The notes beneath the pieces are model-generated. The model did not search any database, was not told the origin of the DNA, and saw only the letters and a program-made list of their open reading frames with translations. A stretch of 64,000 nucleotides of DNA from Azospirillum griseum (GTDB taxonomy: Bacteria > Pseudomonadota > Alphaproteobacteria > Azospirillales > Azospirillaceae), in the NCBI RefSeq assembly GCF_003966125.1, contig NZ_RXMA01000004.1:215971-279970 (forward strand), read 5' to 3'. A program made the translations under genes and the position numbers. Shown piece by piece: positions 47,180 through 55,603 of the stretch (position 1 is the stretch's first letter; every line of letters begins with the position of its first letter).

Positions 47180-47221
47180 TGACCGAAAAGAAACGGGCGG
47201 CGGCTTGTGAAGCCGCCGCCC
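47180..47221 (-). terminator. Terminator of the flagellin gene
   Basis: On the minus strand GGGCGGCGGCTT pairs perfectly with AAGCCGCCGCCC around a three-base loop and is followed by GTTTCTTTTC. It lies about 30 bases after the flagellin stop. Confidence 0.9.
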
Positions 47222-47252
47222 GCCGGGTGTCATCCTACCCGAACTCCACGCC

Positions 47253-49115
47253 TTAGAACAGACGCAGGATCGACTGTTGCGACTGATTGGCCAGCGAGAG
47301 CGAGATGGTGCCGAGCTGTTGCCGGGTTTGCAGCATCAGCAGGTTTGCCCCTTCTTCGTTCTGATCGGCCAGAGTCAGCTTGCTGGCACCCTCGTTCAAC
47401 ACATTGCTGAACTCCTTGGTGAAGTTCTCGCGGGTCGTGATGATGTTCAGGTTGGTCGACAACGCCTGCGACGCAGACCGGATGGTCGCCTTCGCCGCGT
47501 CGATGCCAGCGACCGCCTTGTCGATGTCCGCGCGGTCGGTCCAATCATTCTGCGCTTCGTCGAGCTTCAGACCTTGCCCACTGGTCGACAGATTGACCGC
47601 CGAGACCTTGATGGCGTTGGTGTTGTTCTCGTTCAACTGCACCGTCAGATCGTTCGACGTGTTGGCGTCCGTGACCTGCTTGGTGACGATGTTGGCCGCG
47701 CAGTTGGCCGAAGCCGCCTTCTGAATGGTCGTTTGATCGACCTTCAACCGAACGGTGCCACTGTCGAACGCAAAGGCCTGTTCACCGTCAGCGAGCTTTC
47801 CTTCGCCCCGGTTGCTCGAGCCATCGCGCGTGATCTGCGCACCGTTCAGGTTCGTGACCGACACCTGCAAGTCCACCTTCTTTTCGATGGTGGACACACC
47901 GTTGCCGGAGTTGTTGGCAGCCTCCAACAGGGTGCGGTCGACGGTGAAGGAGACCACGGTGCCCGACGCGAAGCTTTCCGAGATGTGCTTGGTCAGCGCG
48001 TTGGTGGTCGTCGCCGCCAGCGTGACCTCGCGGGCCACACCGGCGGTGGTGGCACCGGTCAGCGTGATGGTCCCTTGCGAGCCGACCGCGGTGGACGCGA
48101 CGTCCTTACCGTTCAGGCGACCGCCAGCCGCCAGCGCGCTGTTGATCGAGGCCCGAAGCTGCGACGCGATGTTCGCCTTGCTGGTCTGGCCAACGGCCAC
48201 GTCGGAGGAGGTCGCGGTGTAGCTGAAGGTCTGGCCTTCCACCGTCACCGAGAAGATGTCGCCCGCTTCGATCGTCCCGCCAATCGTCACCTGCGAAGAC
48301 TGCGCCACACCGGAGGTGGCCGCCGTCGACAGCTTGGTGTCGATGGTCTGGTTGTTGTCGAAGTAGGAGATCGTCCGGCTTTCGTTGCCATCCGACACAA
48401 CGAAGGAACGCTCGCGACCTGTGGCGCCGCGCACCTCGATCTGCACGTCGGAGAAGCTGCCCGAGCTGGTGGACAGTTTGCCAGACAGCTTCAGGCCGGT
48501 CAGACCGTGCGCGCTTTCCGCGCTGCCGATGTCGCCGGTGGCACCGGAAATGTTGCCCGTGCCCTTGACGCGGATGGAATAGGTGTCCGCAGACACCACA
48601 TTGGTGACGCGTGCGTTTTCAAGGCCCTGAATGGTGTTCACGGCCGCACGCGACGTGCTGGTGCTGTCCAGCCGCAGGCCGTTGCCGCCGATCAGGTTCT
48701 TGCCCTGATAGCCGCTGTCCGCCGCCAGCTTATCGATCTGACCGCGCAGCGTGTTGAACTGGGACGCCAACGCCTTGCGGGTGGCAACCGACGCGGCGTC
48801 GGTGCCCAGGGCGGCGTAGGCGGCGGTGGTCAGACCCTTGGCCTGGTCGATCATGGTGTCGATCGAGGTCAAGCCCTTGTCGGCGGCCTGAATGGTGCTG
48901 ATCGACTGGCCCATCGCGTCCTTCAGCGACGACAGGTCGCCCGCGCGCTGGGTCAAGCCTTTGGCCGCGAAGAACGCGGTCGGGCCATCAAGGGCCGTGT
49001 TGACCTTGTTGCCGGTGGACAGAATGTTCTGCTTTTTGGCCACCTGATCCTGCACGCTCTGCAATTGCAGCAGATTCGTGCGCATCGATGCGGTCAAGGA
49101 GACTTCGTTCGCCAT
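47253..49115 (-). CDS. Flagellin
   Basis: A 620-residue flagellin, the filament subunit exported by the flagellar type III system. The N-terminal D0/D1 region (ANEVSLTASMRTNLLQLQSVQ, SLKDAMGQSISTIQAADKGL) and C-terminal region (LNIITTRENFTKEFSNVLNEG, QNEEGANLLMLQTRQQLG, ILRLF end) are conserved. The central 270 or so residues form a Ser/Thr/Gly-rich variable domain, a plausible O-glycosylation target. It is larger than common alphaproteobacterial flagellins of about 270-420 residues. ATG 49115 has AAAGGAG seven bases upstream. A sigma-54 promoter and dyad array lie upstream and a terminator downstream. Confidence 0.96.
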   Translation of the reverse strand: MANEVSLTASMRTNLLQLQSVQDQVAKKQNILSTGNKVNTALDGPTAFFAAKGLTQRAGDLSSLKDAMGQSISTIQAADKGLTSIDTMIDQAKGLTTAAYAALGTDAASVATRKALASQFNTLRGQIDKLAADSGYQGKNLIGGNGLRLDSTSTSRAAVNTIQGLENARVTNVVSADTYSIRVKGTGNISGATGDIGSAESAHGLTGLKLSGKLSTSSGSFSDVQIEVRGATGRERSFVVSDGNESRTISYFDNNQTIDTKLSTAATSGVAQSSQVTIGGTIEAGDIFSVTVEGQTFSYTATSSDVAVGQTSKANIASQLRASINSALAAGGRLNGKDVASTAVGSQGTITLTGATTAGVAREVTLAATTTNALTKHISESFASGTVVSFTVDRTLLEAANNSGNGVSTIEKKVDLQVSVTNLNGAQITRDGSSNRGEGKLADGEQAFAFDSGTVRLKVDQTTIQKAASANCAANIVTKQVTDANTSNDLTVQLNENNTNAIKVSAVNLSTSGQGLKLDEAQNDWTDRADIDKAVAGIDAAKATIRSASQALSTNLNIITTRENFTKEFSNVLNEGASKLTLADQNEEGANLLMLQTRQQLGTISLSLANQSQQSILRLF

Positions 49116-49206
49116 GGTGCTCACTCCTTTGGAGGATCATCGTCCACCCGTCCCCGGACAGGGGCGCATGGGCAGAGGGGGACTAATTCCCCCAACCACA
49201 CGCTAG

Positions 49207-49221
49207 GCAAAAAGCGGGCCA
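49207..49221 (-). promoter_or_regulatory. Sigma-54 (-24/-12) promoter of the flagellin gene
   Basis: On the minus strand TGGCCCGCTTTTTGC matches TGGCNCG-N4-TTGC, with GG and GC ten bases apart. Transcription should begin near 49195, giving a leader of about 80 bases in which FlbT could act. Class-late flagellin genes of alphaproteobacteria commonly use RpoN. Confidence 0.85.
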
Positions 49222-49244
49222 GTTCAAATTTGCCGGTTTTGCTG

Positions 49245-49362
49245 GGCATCCGCTGCCTGGCGGCAAAAACAGATCGGCAATTTTTGCCGATGGGCAGGCA
49301 GAAACTGCCTAGCGCTCGGCATCCGTTGCCGACGGGGCAGTTTCTGCCGGGCAGTTTCTGCC
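49245..49362 (-). repeat. Six 13-bp GGCA-N5-TGCC dyads, probable FlbD-type enhancer array
   Basis: Copies of GGCA-N5-TGCC start at 49245, 49276, 49297, 49318, 49336 and 49350; the core variants include GGCAGAAACTGCC, GGCAGTTTCTGCC (twice), GGCAATTTTTGCC and GGCATCCG(C/T)TGCC. Steps between copies are 31, 21, 21, 18 and 14 bases. They lie 24-155 bases upstream of the -24 element, where an NtrC-family activator would bind. The form resembles the ftr elements recognised by FlbD in Caulobacter. The four most distal copies fall wholly or partly within the 3' end of the ketoacyl synthase gene. Confidence 0.75.
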
Positions 49363-50370
49363 GGTGGCAAGCATCATCTCACAGACCACCAGAGGCTCGC
49401 AGACCATCGCCACACTGGCCCATGACCATCCAACCCCAAACCCGGACATGACCAGACGGCGGGGCTGCGTCGTCAGCGCTCCCGCCAACGCGTCACACAG
49501 CGCCAGGGGAATGGACGCTGAACTGGTGTTGCCGCGTTCGGTCAACGTGATGGGGGTTTGGTCGGGGGTGGCACTCAGTTTTTGCGCCAAATGGCGGATC
49601 ATCTGGGCATTGGCCTGATGCAATACGAGATGGTGAACGTCCGCCATCGTCCACCCGGCACAGGACAGCACGGCGTTGACGCTGCCAGGCACTTCCCGCA
49701 GCGTAAAGGCGAACACCTGGGTTCCATCCATGAACAGGCGCGGGGCCATTCCCGGTTGACGCATCCCGCCACCGCTGACGCTGAGATAGGGAGCACCGGC
49801 ACCATCGCTGCCGAGATCGAACCACATCGGTGCCGCAGCCGAAGACACGTCCAGCGCTACCGCCGCTGCGCCATCCCCGAAGAGCGGTGCCACGCTGCGG
49901 TCGTCAGGGTCGATCAACCGCGATGTGGTGTCGCCCACCAGCAGCAACGCACGCCCCCCCATCTGCTTCACCAGGGAGGAAGCCATCCACAGCCCATGCA
50001 CGAAGCCGGCGCAACCTTGGGTCACATCGATGATGACCATCCCCTTGCGCAACCCCAGGCGATGCTGAAGCAGAGCGCCATTGCCCGGCAAAGGTTGGTC
50101 GGGGGTTTGAGTGACGCACACCAGCAGATCGATCGATGCCGCCTCCCACCCAAGTCCGACCAGCAGGCGACGCGCGGCCTGCTCCATCAGATCGCTGGTG
50201 CACAGATCCGGACCGGCAAGATGGCGGGTGATGATCCCCGTTGCTTTGGCGATGCGGGTGGCGGCCTCGTCGCCAAAACGCCGCGCGAGATCGGTGACAC
50301 TCTCCCGTTGATCGGGCAGGCATCCCACCACCCCACGCAGGGCAACGCCATCCACGACGCTGGAAACCAT
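49309..50370 (-). CDS. Beta-ketoacyl-ACP synthase III-like enzyme
   Basis: Encodes 353 residues with the FabH catalytic triad: Cys120 in VTQGCAGFVHGL, His251 in LVLHQANAQMI and Asn281 in GNTSSASIPLAL. It would condense an acyl-CoA with malonyl-ACP, or transfer an acyl group. ATG 50370 has GGGGGAGG five bases upstream. It is the last gene of an operon with an SDR, an adenylating enzyme and two carrier proteins, downstream of nonulosonate genes. The last 16 codons (RNCPAETAPSATDAER) are shaped by the overlapping regulatory dyads of the flagellin promoter. Confidence 0.9.
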   Translation of the reverse strand: MVSSVVDGVALRGVVGCLPDQRESVTDLARRFGDEAATRIAKATGIITRHLAGPDLCTSDLMEQAARRLLVGLGWEAASIDLLVCVTQTPDQPLPGNGALLQHRLGLRKGMVIIDVTQGCAGFVHGLWMASSLVKQMGGRALLLVGDTTSRLIDPDDRSVAPLFGDGAAAVALDVSSAAAPMWFDLGSDGAGAPYLSVSGGGMRQPGMAPRLFMDGTQVFAFTLREVPGSVNAVLSCAGWTMADVHHLVLHQANAQMIRHLAQKLSATPDQTPITLTERGNTSSASIPLALCDALAGALTTQPRRLVMSGFGVGWSWASVAMVCEPLVVCEMMLATGRNCPAETAPSATDAER

Positions 50371-50420
50371 ACCCGCCTCCCCCTCTCGCCGTCGGTGGCC
50401 GCGCAAACCGCGTCATGCGG

Positions 50421-51176
50421 TCAGCAGGTGATGCCGCCATCCACGGTGATGGTCTGCCCCGTGATGAACGCACCCCCATCACCCAGCAGAAAGCGCACCA
50501 CCGGCACAACATCCGCCACCTCTCCCAAACGACCCAACGGCGTGCGCCGGATGATCTGGTCCCGCTGCCCAACGGACAAGGTGCCCGACATCTCGGTGGT
50601 CAGATAGCCAGGGGCCACGGAATTGACCGTCACTGCCCGCCGCCCGACTTCCCGCGCCAACGCCCGGGTCAAACCATCCAGCCCCGCCTTCGACGCCGAA
50701 TACGCCGCCAACCCGACATAGCCGCGCTGGCCGATGATCGATGAGATGTTGATGATGCGCCCCGCGTTCCGACCAGTTCCACGCTGCGTCAGCTTGGCGC
50801 GCAGAAACGCCCGGGCCACCTGGATGGCTCCGGTCAGATTGGTCTGGATCACCTCAGCGCTGTCCACGTCGGGGAAGGTGGCCAGAACACCTTCCCGCGC
50901 CAGCCCGGCGTTGTTGACCAGCCCCCACAACGGCGCATCCCCCGCCCACGCCACCGCCGCCTTGACGAAGGCGTTGACCGCGTCCGCATCGCCGATGCGG
51001 CAGCTTTCCCAAAACAGATTGGGGCCTGCCAACCGTCGCAAGTCATCCGTTTGGGACCGGCTGCAGGTGGACACCCGATACCCATCCGCCAGCAGGGCCT
51101 CCACCAACCCCAGCCCCAACCCACGGCTGCCCCCGGTGACGATGACATGGCGATCGGGAGAAGCGGGCTGTGTCAT
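50421..51176 (-). CDS. Short-chain dehydrogenase/reductase, FabG-like
   Basis: Encodes 251 residues of the classical SDR fold. The nucleotide motif is TGGSRGLG (14-21), the NNAG motif is at 88-91, the catalytic serine is at 145 or 146 in INISSIIG, and Tyr159 and Lys163 lie in AAYSASKAG. The C-terminal FITGQTITVDGG is typical of 3-oxoacyl-ACP reductases, which use NADPH to make 3-hydroxyacyl-ACP. ATG 51176 overlaps the upstream stop by four bases. The frame extends far upstream, but that part is a shadow of the ligase gene. Confidence 0.88.
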   Translation of the reverse strand: MTQPASPDRHVIVTGGSRGLGLGLVEALLADGYRVSTCSRSQTDDLRRLAGPNLFWESCRIGDADAVNAFVKAAVAWAGDAPLWGLVNNAGLAREGVLATFPDVDSAEVIQTNLTGAIQVARAFLRAKLTQRGTGRNAGRIINISSIIGQRGYVGLAAYSASKAGLDGLTRALAREVGRRAVTVNSVAPGYLTTEMSGTLSVGQRDQIIRRTPLGRLGEVADVVPVVRFLLGDGGAFITGQTITVDGGITC

Positions 51177-52351
51177 GGCTGTGCCTTGCGGCCTTTCTTG
51201 CCGGTGATGGCCAACGGGATGCGGTCCGTCAGGGTTATCACACGTGGCCGGGCGGCAGGAACCAGTTCTGCAAGCGCATCGCGCATCCGGGCGCGCAAAA
51301 CCGTTTCTTCCACATCGGAAGCGGGCACGATCTGGGCGGTCAGGAGAAAGCCGGTGATCGGGTTGGGTTTGGCCTGAACCAACACCTCCGCAACACCGGG
51401 AACGGCAAGCAGCCGTTGCTCCACCGCCTCCGGCGACACCTTGACCCCGCCGACATTGACGACCCCATCGACCCGACCGGCAAACAGAACGCGATCGCCC
51501 ACCCGCGTCACCAGATCGCCCGTGGACAACCATCCATCGCCCGCCGCCGTCATGGCGCGGGGGCTGCGCAGTTCAAGCACCCCGTCGCACACCCGCAACG
51601 ACACGTCGTCCACCCCCTCGTCCAGCCATCGGGCGGGAAACCCCGCCCGTCCGTCGGACACGCCAAACACCGCCCCCGCCTCGGTCGAGGCGTAGATGTG
51701 GCGCAGCCGGGCCAAAGGGAATGCCGCCGCCAAACGATCCAACACGGCCTGATCCGCCGCTTCACCACCCAGGGTGATGGATCGCAGGGGTGGTGTGCCG
51801 CCTCCGGCCAGCGCCATCAAAAAGGCACGCCAGAAACTGGGGGTTCCGCTGATGTGCGTGACGGCGTGAAGACGCGCGGCCTCCGCCAGTTCCTGCACCC
51901 CAGCGCCCGGAACCGACACCAACGTCGCACCGGTCATCGCCGCAGTCAAAAGAACCTGAAGCCCGGCAAAGGCTCCGGCGTCATAGGTCATCAACCAACG
52001 CACAGAAGGATCAACGCGCCCACGCACACGCCCCTGAAGGCGGTTGAACGTGTGTCGCACACGCTTGGGCAATCCGGTTGTCCCGGAGCTTTCCAGTGTC
52101 ACCGCAAATCCCGGTTCCCCCAACCACCCCGCCGCGTCTCCACCATGGCGCAACAGCAGGATGGCCCGGTTGTCGCGTTCCGCCGCCACCACCCCGCGAA
52201 GGACGGCGGACGCAGACGCCGCAACAACCACTCCATCCGATGGCAGGCCGTGATCCGCCAAGTCCGGCCAACGCCACGCGGTCCACCCTGCATCCCCATC
52301 CCGTTCCAAAAGGCAAAAAGCGGGGTGAATCCAGGACGGTCGGTTGCCCAT
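51173..52351 (-). CDS. Short adenylate-forming enzyme (acyl-CoA/acyl-ACP synthetase-like)
   Basis: Encodes 392 residues. The phosphate loop is TLESSGTTGLPKRVRHTFNRL (residues about 86-105). Later motifs are YASTEAGAVFG, GWLSTGDLVTRVGDRVLFAGRVDGVVNVGGVKVSPEAVE and the catalytic-lysine end ITGKKGRKAQP. About 120 residues that normally precede the phosphate loop are missing, making it shorter than the family norm, yet all chemical motifs are present. It probably activates a short acid and loads it on one of the carrier proteins in this operon. The start overlaps the carrier protein stop (ATG 52351, or GTG 52354). Confidence 0.82.
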   Translation of the reverse strand: MGNRPSWIHPAFCLLERDGDAGWTAWRWPDLADHGLPSDGVVVAASASAVLRGVVAAERDNRAILLLRHGGDAAGWLGEPGFAVTLESSGTTGLPKRVRHTFNRLQGRVRGRVDPSVRWLMTYDAGAFAGLQVLLTAAMTGATLVSVPGAGVQELAEAARLHAVTHISGTPSFWRAFLMALAGGGTPPLRSITLGGEAADQAVLDRLAAAFPLARLRHIYASTEAGAVFGVSDGRAGFPARWLDEGVDDVSLRVCDGVLELRSPRAMTAAGDGWLSTGDLVTRVGDRVLFAGRVDGVVNVGGVKVSPEAVEQRLLAVPGVAEVLVQAKPNPITGFLLTAQIVPASDVEETVLRARMRDALAELVPAARPRVITLTDRIPLAITGKKGRKAQP

Positions 52352-52605
52352 CACACCCGCACCGGATACAGCGCAGCCAATTCACCCACGGTGGTGAACT
52401 GGCGCAGACCGTCGCGGAACGGGTCCTGTCCGGTGCGTTGCTCCAAGACCACCAGAAGCGTGGCCAGATCCAGCGAATCGATGGGCAATTCTCCGCCGAG
52501 AAACACAGTGTCCAGGCTGAGCGACGGCAACCGTTCCCCTTTGTCGGCAACAATCCGCGCCAACTCTTCGGAAATGACATCAAACATGGTGGTGGTTTCG
52601 CTCAT
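52351..52605 (-). CDS. Acyl carrier protein (first of two)
   Basis: An 84-residue carrier protein. The phosphopantetheine-accepting serine is Ser44 in LPIDSLDLATLL, within the usual acidic four-helix pattern (MFDVISEELARIVAD start). Its stop overlaps the adenylating enzyme start, and its own start overlaps the hydrolase stop, so it is tightly coupled to both. It would hold the acyl chain handled by the neighbouring synthetase, reductase and ketosynthase. Confidence 0.9.
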   Translation of the reverse strand: MSETTTMFDVISEELARIVADKGERLPSLSLDTVFLGGELPIDSLDLATLLVVLEQRTGQDPFRDGLRQFTTVGELAALYPVRV

Positions 52606-53495
52606 GATTGGTTCACACCGGAAAGGTCAATGACAAGGTCAGCGGATTGAAGCATCGCGCCCGCATCGCCGTGACGAGAGTCGCACGCCGCCAGGAAGCG
52701 CCGGATCTCCTGTGTCACCGGTCCTGCGGCTTCAGCGTGCGGCATATGGCCAATCCCTGGAAAGACATGAAGGGAACAGTCCGACGGCAGACAATCCGGT
52801 GGAGGCAAGGGAATCACCCGATCCGCGTCTCCCCACAGCGCCTGCACAGGCGCCCGGATCGACGACCAATCCACCGCAGGCCCGCCATCGGCATGCGGTG
52901 CAAAGGACGCCTCAAGAATGGATTGCAGCGCCTGTTGGCGCGGTGGATCGCCGCATTGGGCGTGCAACACCTCGGCGATGCGCAGAATGAGCGGCGACGG
53001 CCCACCAAACAGGCGTTGCGCGCACTCCACCCCCTCCTCCACCGTCCGAAGAGCCACCACCCGCCGCAAGAATCCCAGATCGAACGGGGTGCCCAACCCG
53101 GCGCTGGCGATCAAACTCACACTGGCCACCCGCCCCGGAGCCAGGCGGGCCAACTCAAGCCCGACATAGCCGCCCATGGAATGACCGACGACATGAGCGA
53201 CCGGAATCGCCAGCGCATCGAGCACCGACAGCAGCCAGGGGGCAAACTCCCCGACCCGACCCGACCCGACATCCAGATGGGACAGGCCGTGACCGGGGAA
53301 ATCCACAGCGATGGTGCGGCGATCCAGGGAAAGCGTCGCCAGATTGAACTGCCAGCTCAATCGATCGCCTGCAAAGCCATGAAGCAGCACAACCGGCACA
53401 CCGCCGACGCCAATTGACAAGTAACTTGCGGGACCGGTCGGCAGGGGCACAACCCCACCGCGCAACCGCCCCCCCATCGCCGCCGGACGAGGCAC
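52602..53495 (-). CDS. Alpha/beta hydrolase (possible thioesterase or acyltransferase)
   Basis: Encodes 297 residues from GTG 53495; ATG 53477 is an alternative. The catalytic triad is Ser106 in VGHSMGGYVG, an Asp in LWGDADRVI (223 or 225) and His250 in GIGHMPHAE. The oxyanion strand is VVLLHGFAGDRLSW. Family members hydrolyse esters or thioesters or transfer acyl groups. Its placement between two carrier protein genes suggests it releases or transfers the acyl product. Confidence 0.85.
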   Translation of the reverse strand: MPRPAAMGGRLRGGVVPLPTGPASYLSIGVGGVPVVLLHGFAGDRLSWQFNLATLSLDRRTIAVDFPGHGLSHLDVGSGRVGEFAPWLLSVLDALAIPVAHVVGHSMGGYVGLELARLAPGRVASVSLIASAGLGTPFDLGFLRRVVALRTVEEGVECAQRLFGGPSPLILRIAEVLHAQCGDPPRQQALQSILEASFAPHADGGPAVDWSSIRAPVQALWGDADRVIPLPPPDCLPSDCSLHVFPGIGHMPHAEAAGPVTQEIRRFLAACDSRHGDAGAMLQSADLVIDLSGVNQS

Positions 53496-53499
53496 CGGA

Positions 53500-53733
53500 T
53501 CAGGCCGGAACGCTCACACCGGCCAACGCCAGCAGATCCGCAACCGTCTTGGCCTGAGCCAGCTTTTCGCCCTCCACAACCACCCCCATGGTTTCATCCA
53601 CCAGGGCGATGAAGCTGATGACCGCCAGCGAATCCCAGCTTTCCAGGGATTCAAGCGTCTCATCCCCCGTCAGGGTCCCCGGGTCCAACTCCAGGGTTTC
53701 GTCCAGCGCCAAAAGGAACTCTCTGCGATCCAT
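53500..53733 (-). CDS. Acyl carrier protein (second of two)
   Basis: A 77-residue carrier protein starting at ATG 53733 behind AGGAGAT. The attachment serine is Ser35 in LESWDSLAVISFIALVDE. Its core is divergent from the other carrier protein of the operon and resembles stand-alone carriers of sugar- or amino-acid-modifying loci. It sits between the cytidylyltransferase and hydrolase genes. Confidence 0.87.
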   Translation of the reverse strand: MDRREFLLALDETLELDPGTLTGDETLESLESWDSLAVISFIALVDETMGVVVEGEKLAQAKTVADLLALAGVSVPA

Positions 53734-53762
53734 GGTTGATCTCCTGTGTCTTTCGGTGCCGC

Positions 53763-54524
53763 TCAATGCGGCGTCTTTTGCCGGATCGAGCTGTTGATGT
53801 CCATCCAATCCGGATGCTCGTTCACAGCGCGCCAGCAGTCGCGCCAGCCAAAGGCCGGATTGTCTGACACGCCGATTTCAAGCAAACGGCGGACCAGTTC
53901 ATAATCCGCCGCTTCATCCACACACCATCGCTGTTGGATGGCCGACCCATCGTGCCTCAGCGGCGTGCCCAAACGGAATCGTTGGGGCCGTGTGTACATG
54001 TAATAGGTGACGTGCTCCCGCTCGGCCGGAAGCACTGCGTTGGCAGCGGCCTCGTCCAACACGGCGCGGGGAAAGATTTCAGCGTCCAACCCCCGTGGAT
54101 ACCAGGACACATCGATTGACAGATAATCCAGCGGTGGAGAAAGGCTTTGCCCCGCCTGGAACGCGGCAATCAGCTCGCCCACCAGCGCCGGATCGATCAA
54201 GGGACAATCCGCCGTCACCCGCACAATCACATCGGCGTCAGCCATGGCGGCGGCTCCGGCAAAACGCTGGAGCACATCCTCCTCATCACCGCGAAAGACG
54301 GGAATTCCCATGGCCGATGCGGTCGCCGCCACAGGGTCGTCCACCGCCCCCACCGTCGTGGCCAACACCACCCCGTCCAGCCCCCGGCTGCGGGCAAGCC
54401 GTTCGAGATGATGCACCAACAGGGGCTTTCCCGCCGCTGGCAGCAGGACCTTGCCCGGCAATCGGGTGGAGTTCATCCGCGCCTGTGAAATGGCAACAAC
54501 GCGCGGGCGGCGTGGGCTGGTCAT
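53763..54524 (-). CDS. SpsF-family cytidylyltransferase
   Basis: A 253-residue nucleotidyltransferase. VVAISQARMNSTRLPGKVLLPAAGKPLL is the CTP-binding start, then RVTADCPLIDP holds the metal-binding Asp, and YYMYTRP and RWCVDEAADYELVRRL follow. SpsF-like proteins activate acidic sugars as CMP derivatives in surface polysaccharide pathways. ATG 54524 (GGAGGATGGAGA upstream) overlaps the stop of the nonulosonate synthase, so the pair probably make and activate the same sugar. The frame carries on 11 residues upstream without use. Confidence 0.85.
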   Translation of the reverse strand: MTSPRRPRVVAISQARMNSTRLPGKVLLPAAGKPLLVHHLERLARSRGLDGVVLATTVGAVDDPVAATASAMGIPVFRGDEEDVLQRFAGAAAMADADVIVRVTADCPLIDPALVGELIAAFQAGQSLSPPLDYLSIDVSWYPRGLDAEIFPRAVLDEAAANAVLPAEREHVTYYMYTRPQRFRLGTPLRHDGSAIQQRWCVDEAADYELVRRLLEIGVSDNPAFGWRDCWRAVNEHPDWMDINSSIRQKTPH

Positions 54525-55603
54525 TCTCCATCCTCCGCCGGTGCCAGCAGGTCCCACCTCAGCGGCATGCCACGCCTCAAGGCCCGCGCCGCTCGCCGCC
54601 CCACTATCTCCGGCAAATGTTTGGGTGAAAGGCCGAAACCGGGGCGAATGGAGCGCACATGGTGCGCAGTCAACACCTCTCCGGCGGCAACGTCCGCCAC
54701 CACATACAAGGACCGTCGGTAGTCACGGCCACCCACCTCGCTGGGCTTCACGCCATACTCGACCCGCCCCATCGCAGCCCAGGCGGTGCGCACAGCGTCC
54801 GCCATTGCTTTGAATTCATGGGGTTCCAACGAGAATGCGCTGTCCACCCCACCATCCGCCCGGGCCAAGGTGAAGTGCTTTTCAATGATGGTTGCCCCCA
54901 TCGCCATGGCCGCGACGGGAATGGCGATGCCTTCGCTGTGGTCCGACAACCCGGTCGTGACACCGGGAAAGGCCGCTGCAAGATGAGGAATCGTGCGCAG
55001 GTTGCAGTCTTCCGGCGGGGTTGGATATCCGCTGACACAATGAAGCAGCGCCAAAGGGGCCGCACCGCCCACCGCCTCCACCGCCTCCGCAATTTCGCCC
55101 AGGGTCGCCAGACCGGTGGACACGATCAGAGGTTTGCCTGACCGCGCCGCGCGGCGAATCAGGGGCAGATCGATCATCTCGTACGATGCGATCTTGAAAG
55201 CAGGCGCGTTCAACCCTTCCAGCAGTTCAATCGCGGTCGTATCGAATGGCGAACTGAAAATGGTCAGCTCCAGGGACCGCGCACGCGCAAACAACGGCTC
55301 GTGCCATTCCCATGGGGTGTGGGCCTCCCGATAGAGATCATGCAGCGTCCGCCCACCCCACAGACCACCCTCCAGCCGAAAACCGGGGCCATCATGATCA
55401 ATGGTGATGGTGTCGGCGGTGTAGGTTTGCAGCTTCACCGCATCCGCACCGGCTGCCTTGGCGGCGTCGATCAACGCCAGGGCGCGATTCAAATCACCGT
55501 TGTGATTGCCGGACATCTCCGCGATCAGATAGGGCGGATGATCCGGTCCAATCGGACGGCCATCAATGGCGAACTCGTTCGGCGATTGAATCATGGCGGC
55601 CAT
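54521..55603 (-). CDS. pseI: Pseudaminic acid synthase-like nonulosonate synthase
   Basis: A 360-residue NeuB-family enzyme that condenses phosphoenolpyruvate with a six-carbon amino sugar. The barrel starts with PPYLIAEMSGNHNGDLNRAL, where the SGNHNG form is closer to PseI than to NeuB or LegI. KLQTYTADT, IFSSPFDTTAIELL, KIASYEM, LIVSTGLATLGE and TGLSDHSEG follow. The C-terminal SAF domain reads RSLYVVADVAAGEVLTAHHV. ATG 55603 is used; ATG 55594 is also possible. Other pathway genes (pseB, C, G, H) are not in the window. A 9-bp inverted repeat (55622-55630 with 55671-55679) lies in its leader. Confidence 0.88.
   Translation of the reverse strand: MAAMIQSPNEFAIDGRPIGPDHPPYLIAEMSGNHNGDLNRALALIDAAKAAGADAVKLQTYTADTITIDHDGPGFRLEGGLWGGRTLHDLYREAHTPWEWHEPLFARARSLELTIFSSPFDTTAIELLEGLNAPAFKIASYEMIDLPLIRRAARSGKPLIVSTGLATLGEIAEAVEAVGGAAPLALLHCVSGYPTPPEDCNLRTIPHLAAAFPGVTTGLSDHSEGIAIPVAAMAMGATIIEKHFTLARADGGVDSAFSLEPHEFKAMADAVRTAWAAMGRVEYGVKPSEVGGRDYRRSLYVVADVAAGEVLTAHHVRSIRPGFGLSPKHLPEIVGRRAARALRRGMPLRWDLLAPAEDGE

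Noticed and set aside
49245..49362. The flagellin upstream dyads as a CRISPR-like or mobile repeat array
   Set aside because: Units are 13-bp palindromes with irregular short spacing, no uniform spacers and no cas genes; position upstream of a sigma-54 promoter explains them as activator sites.
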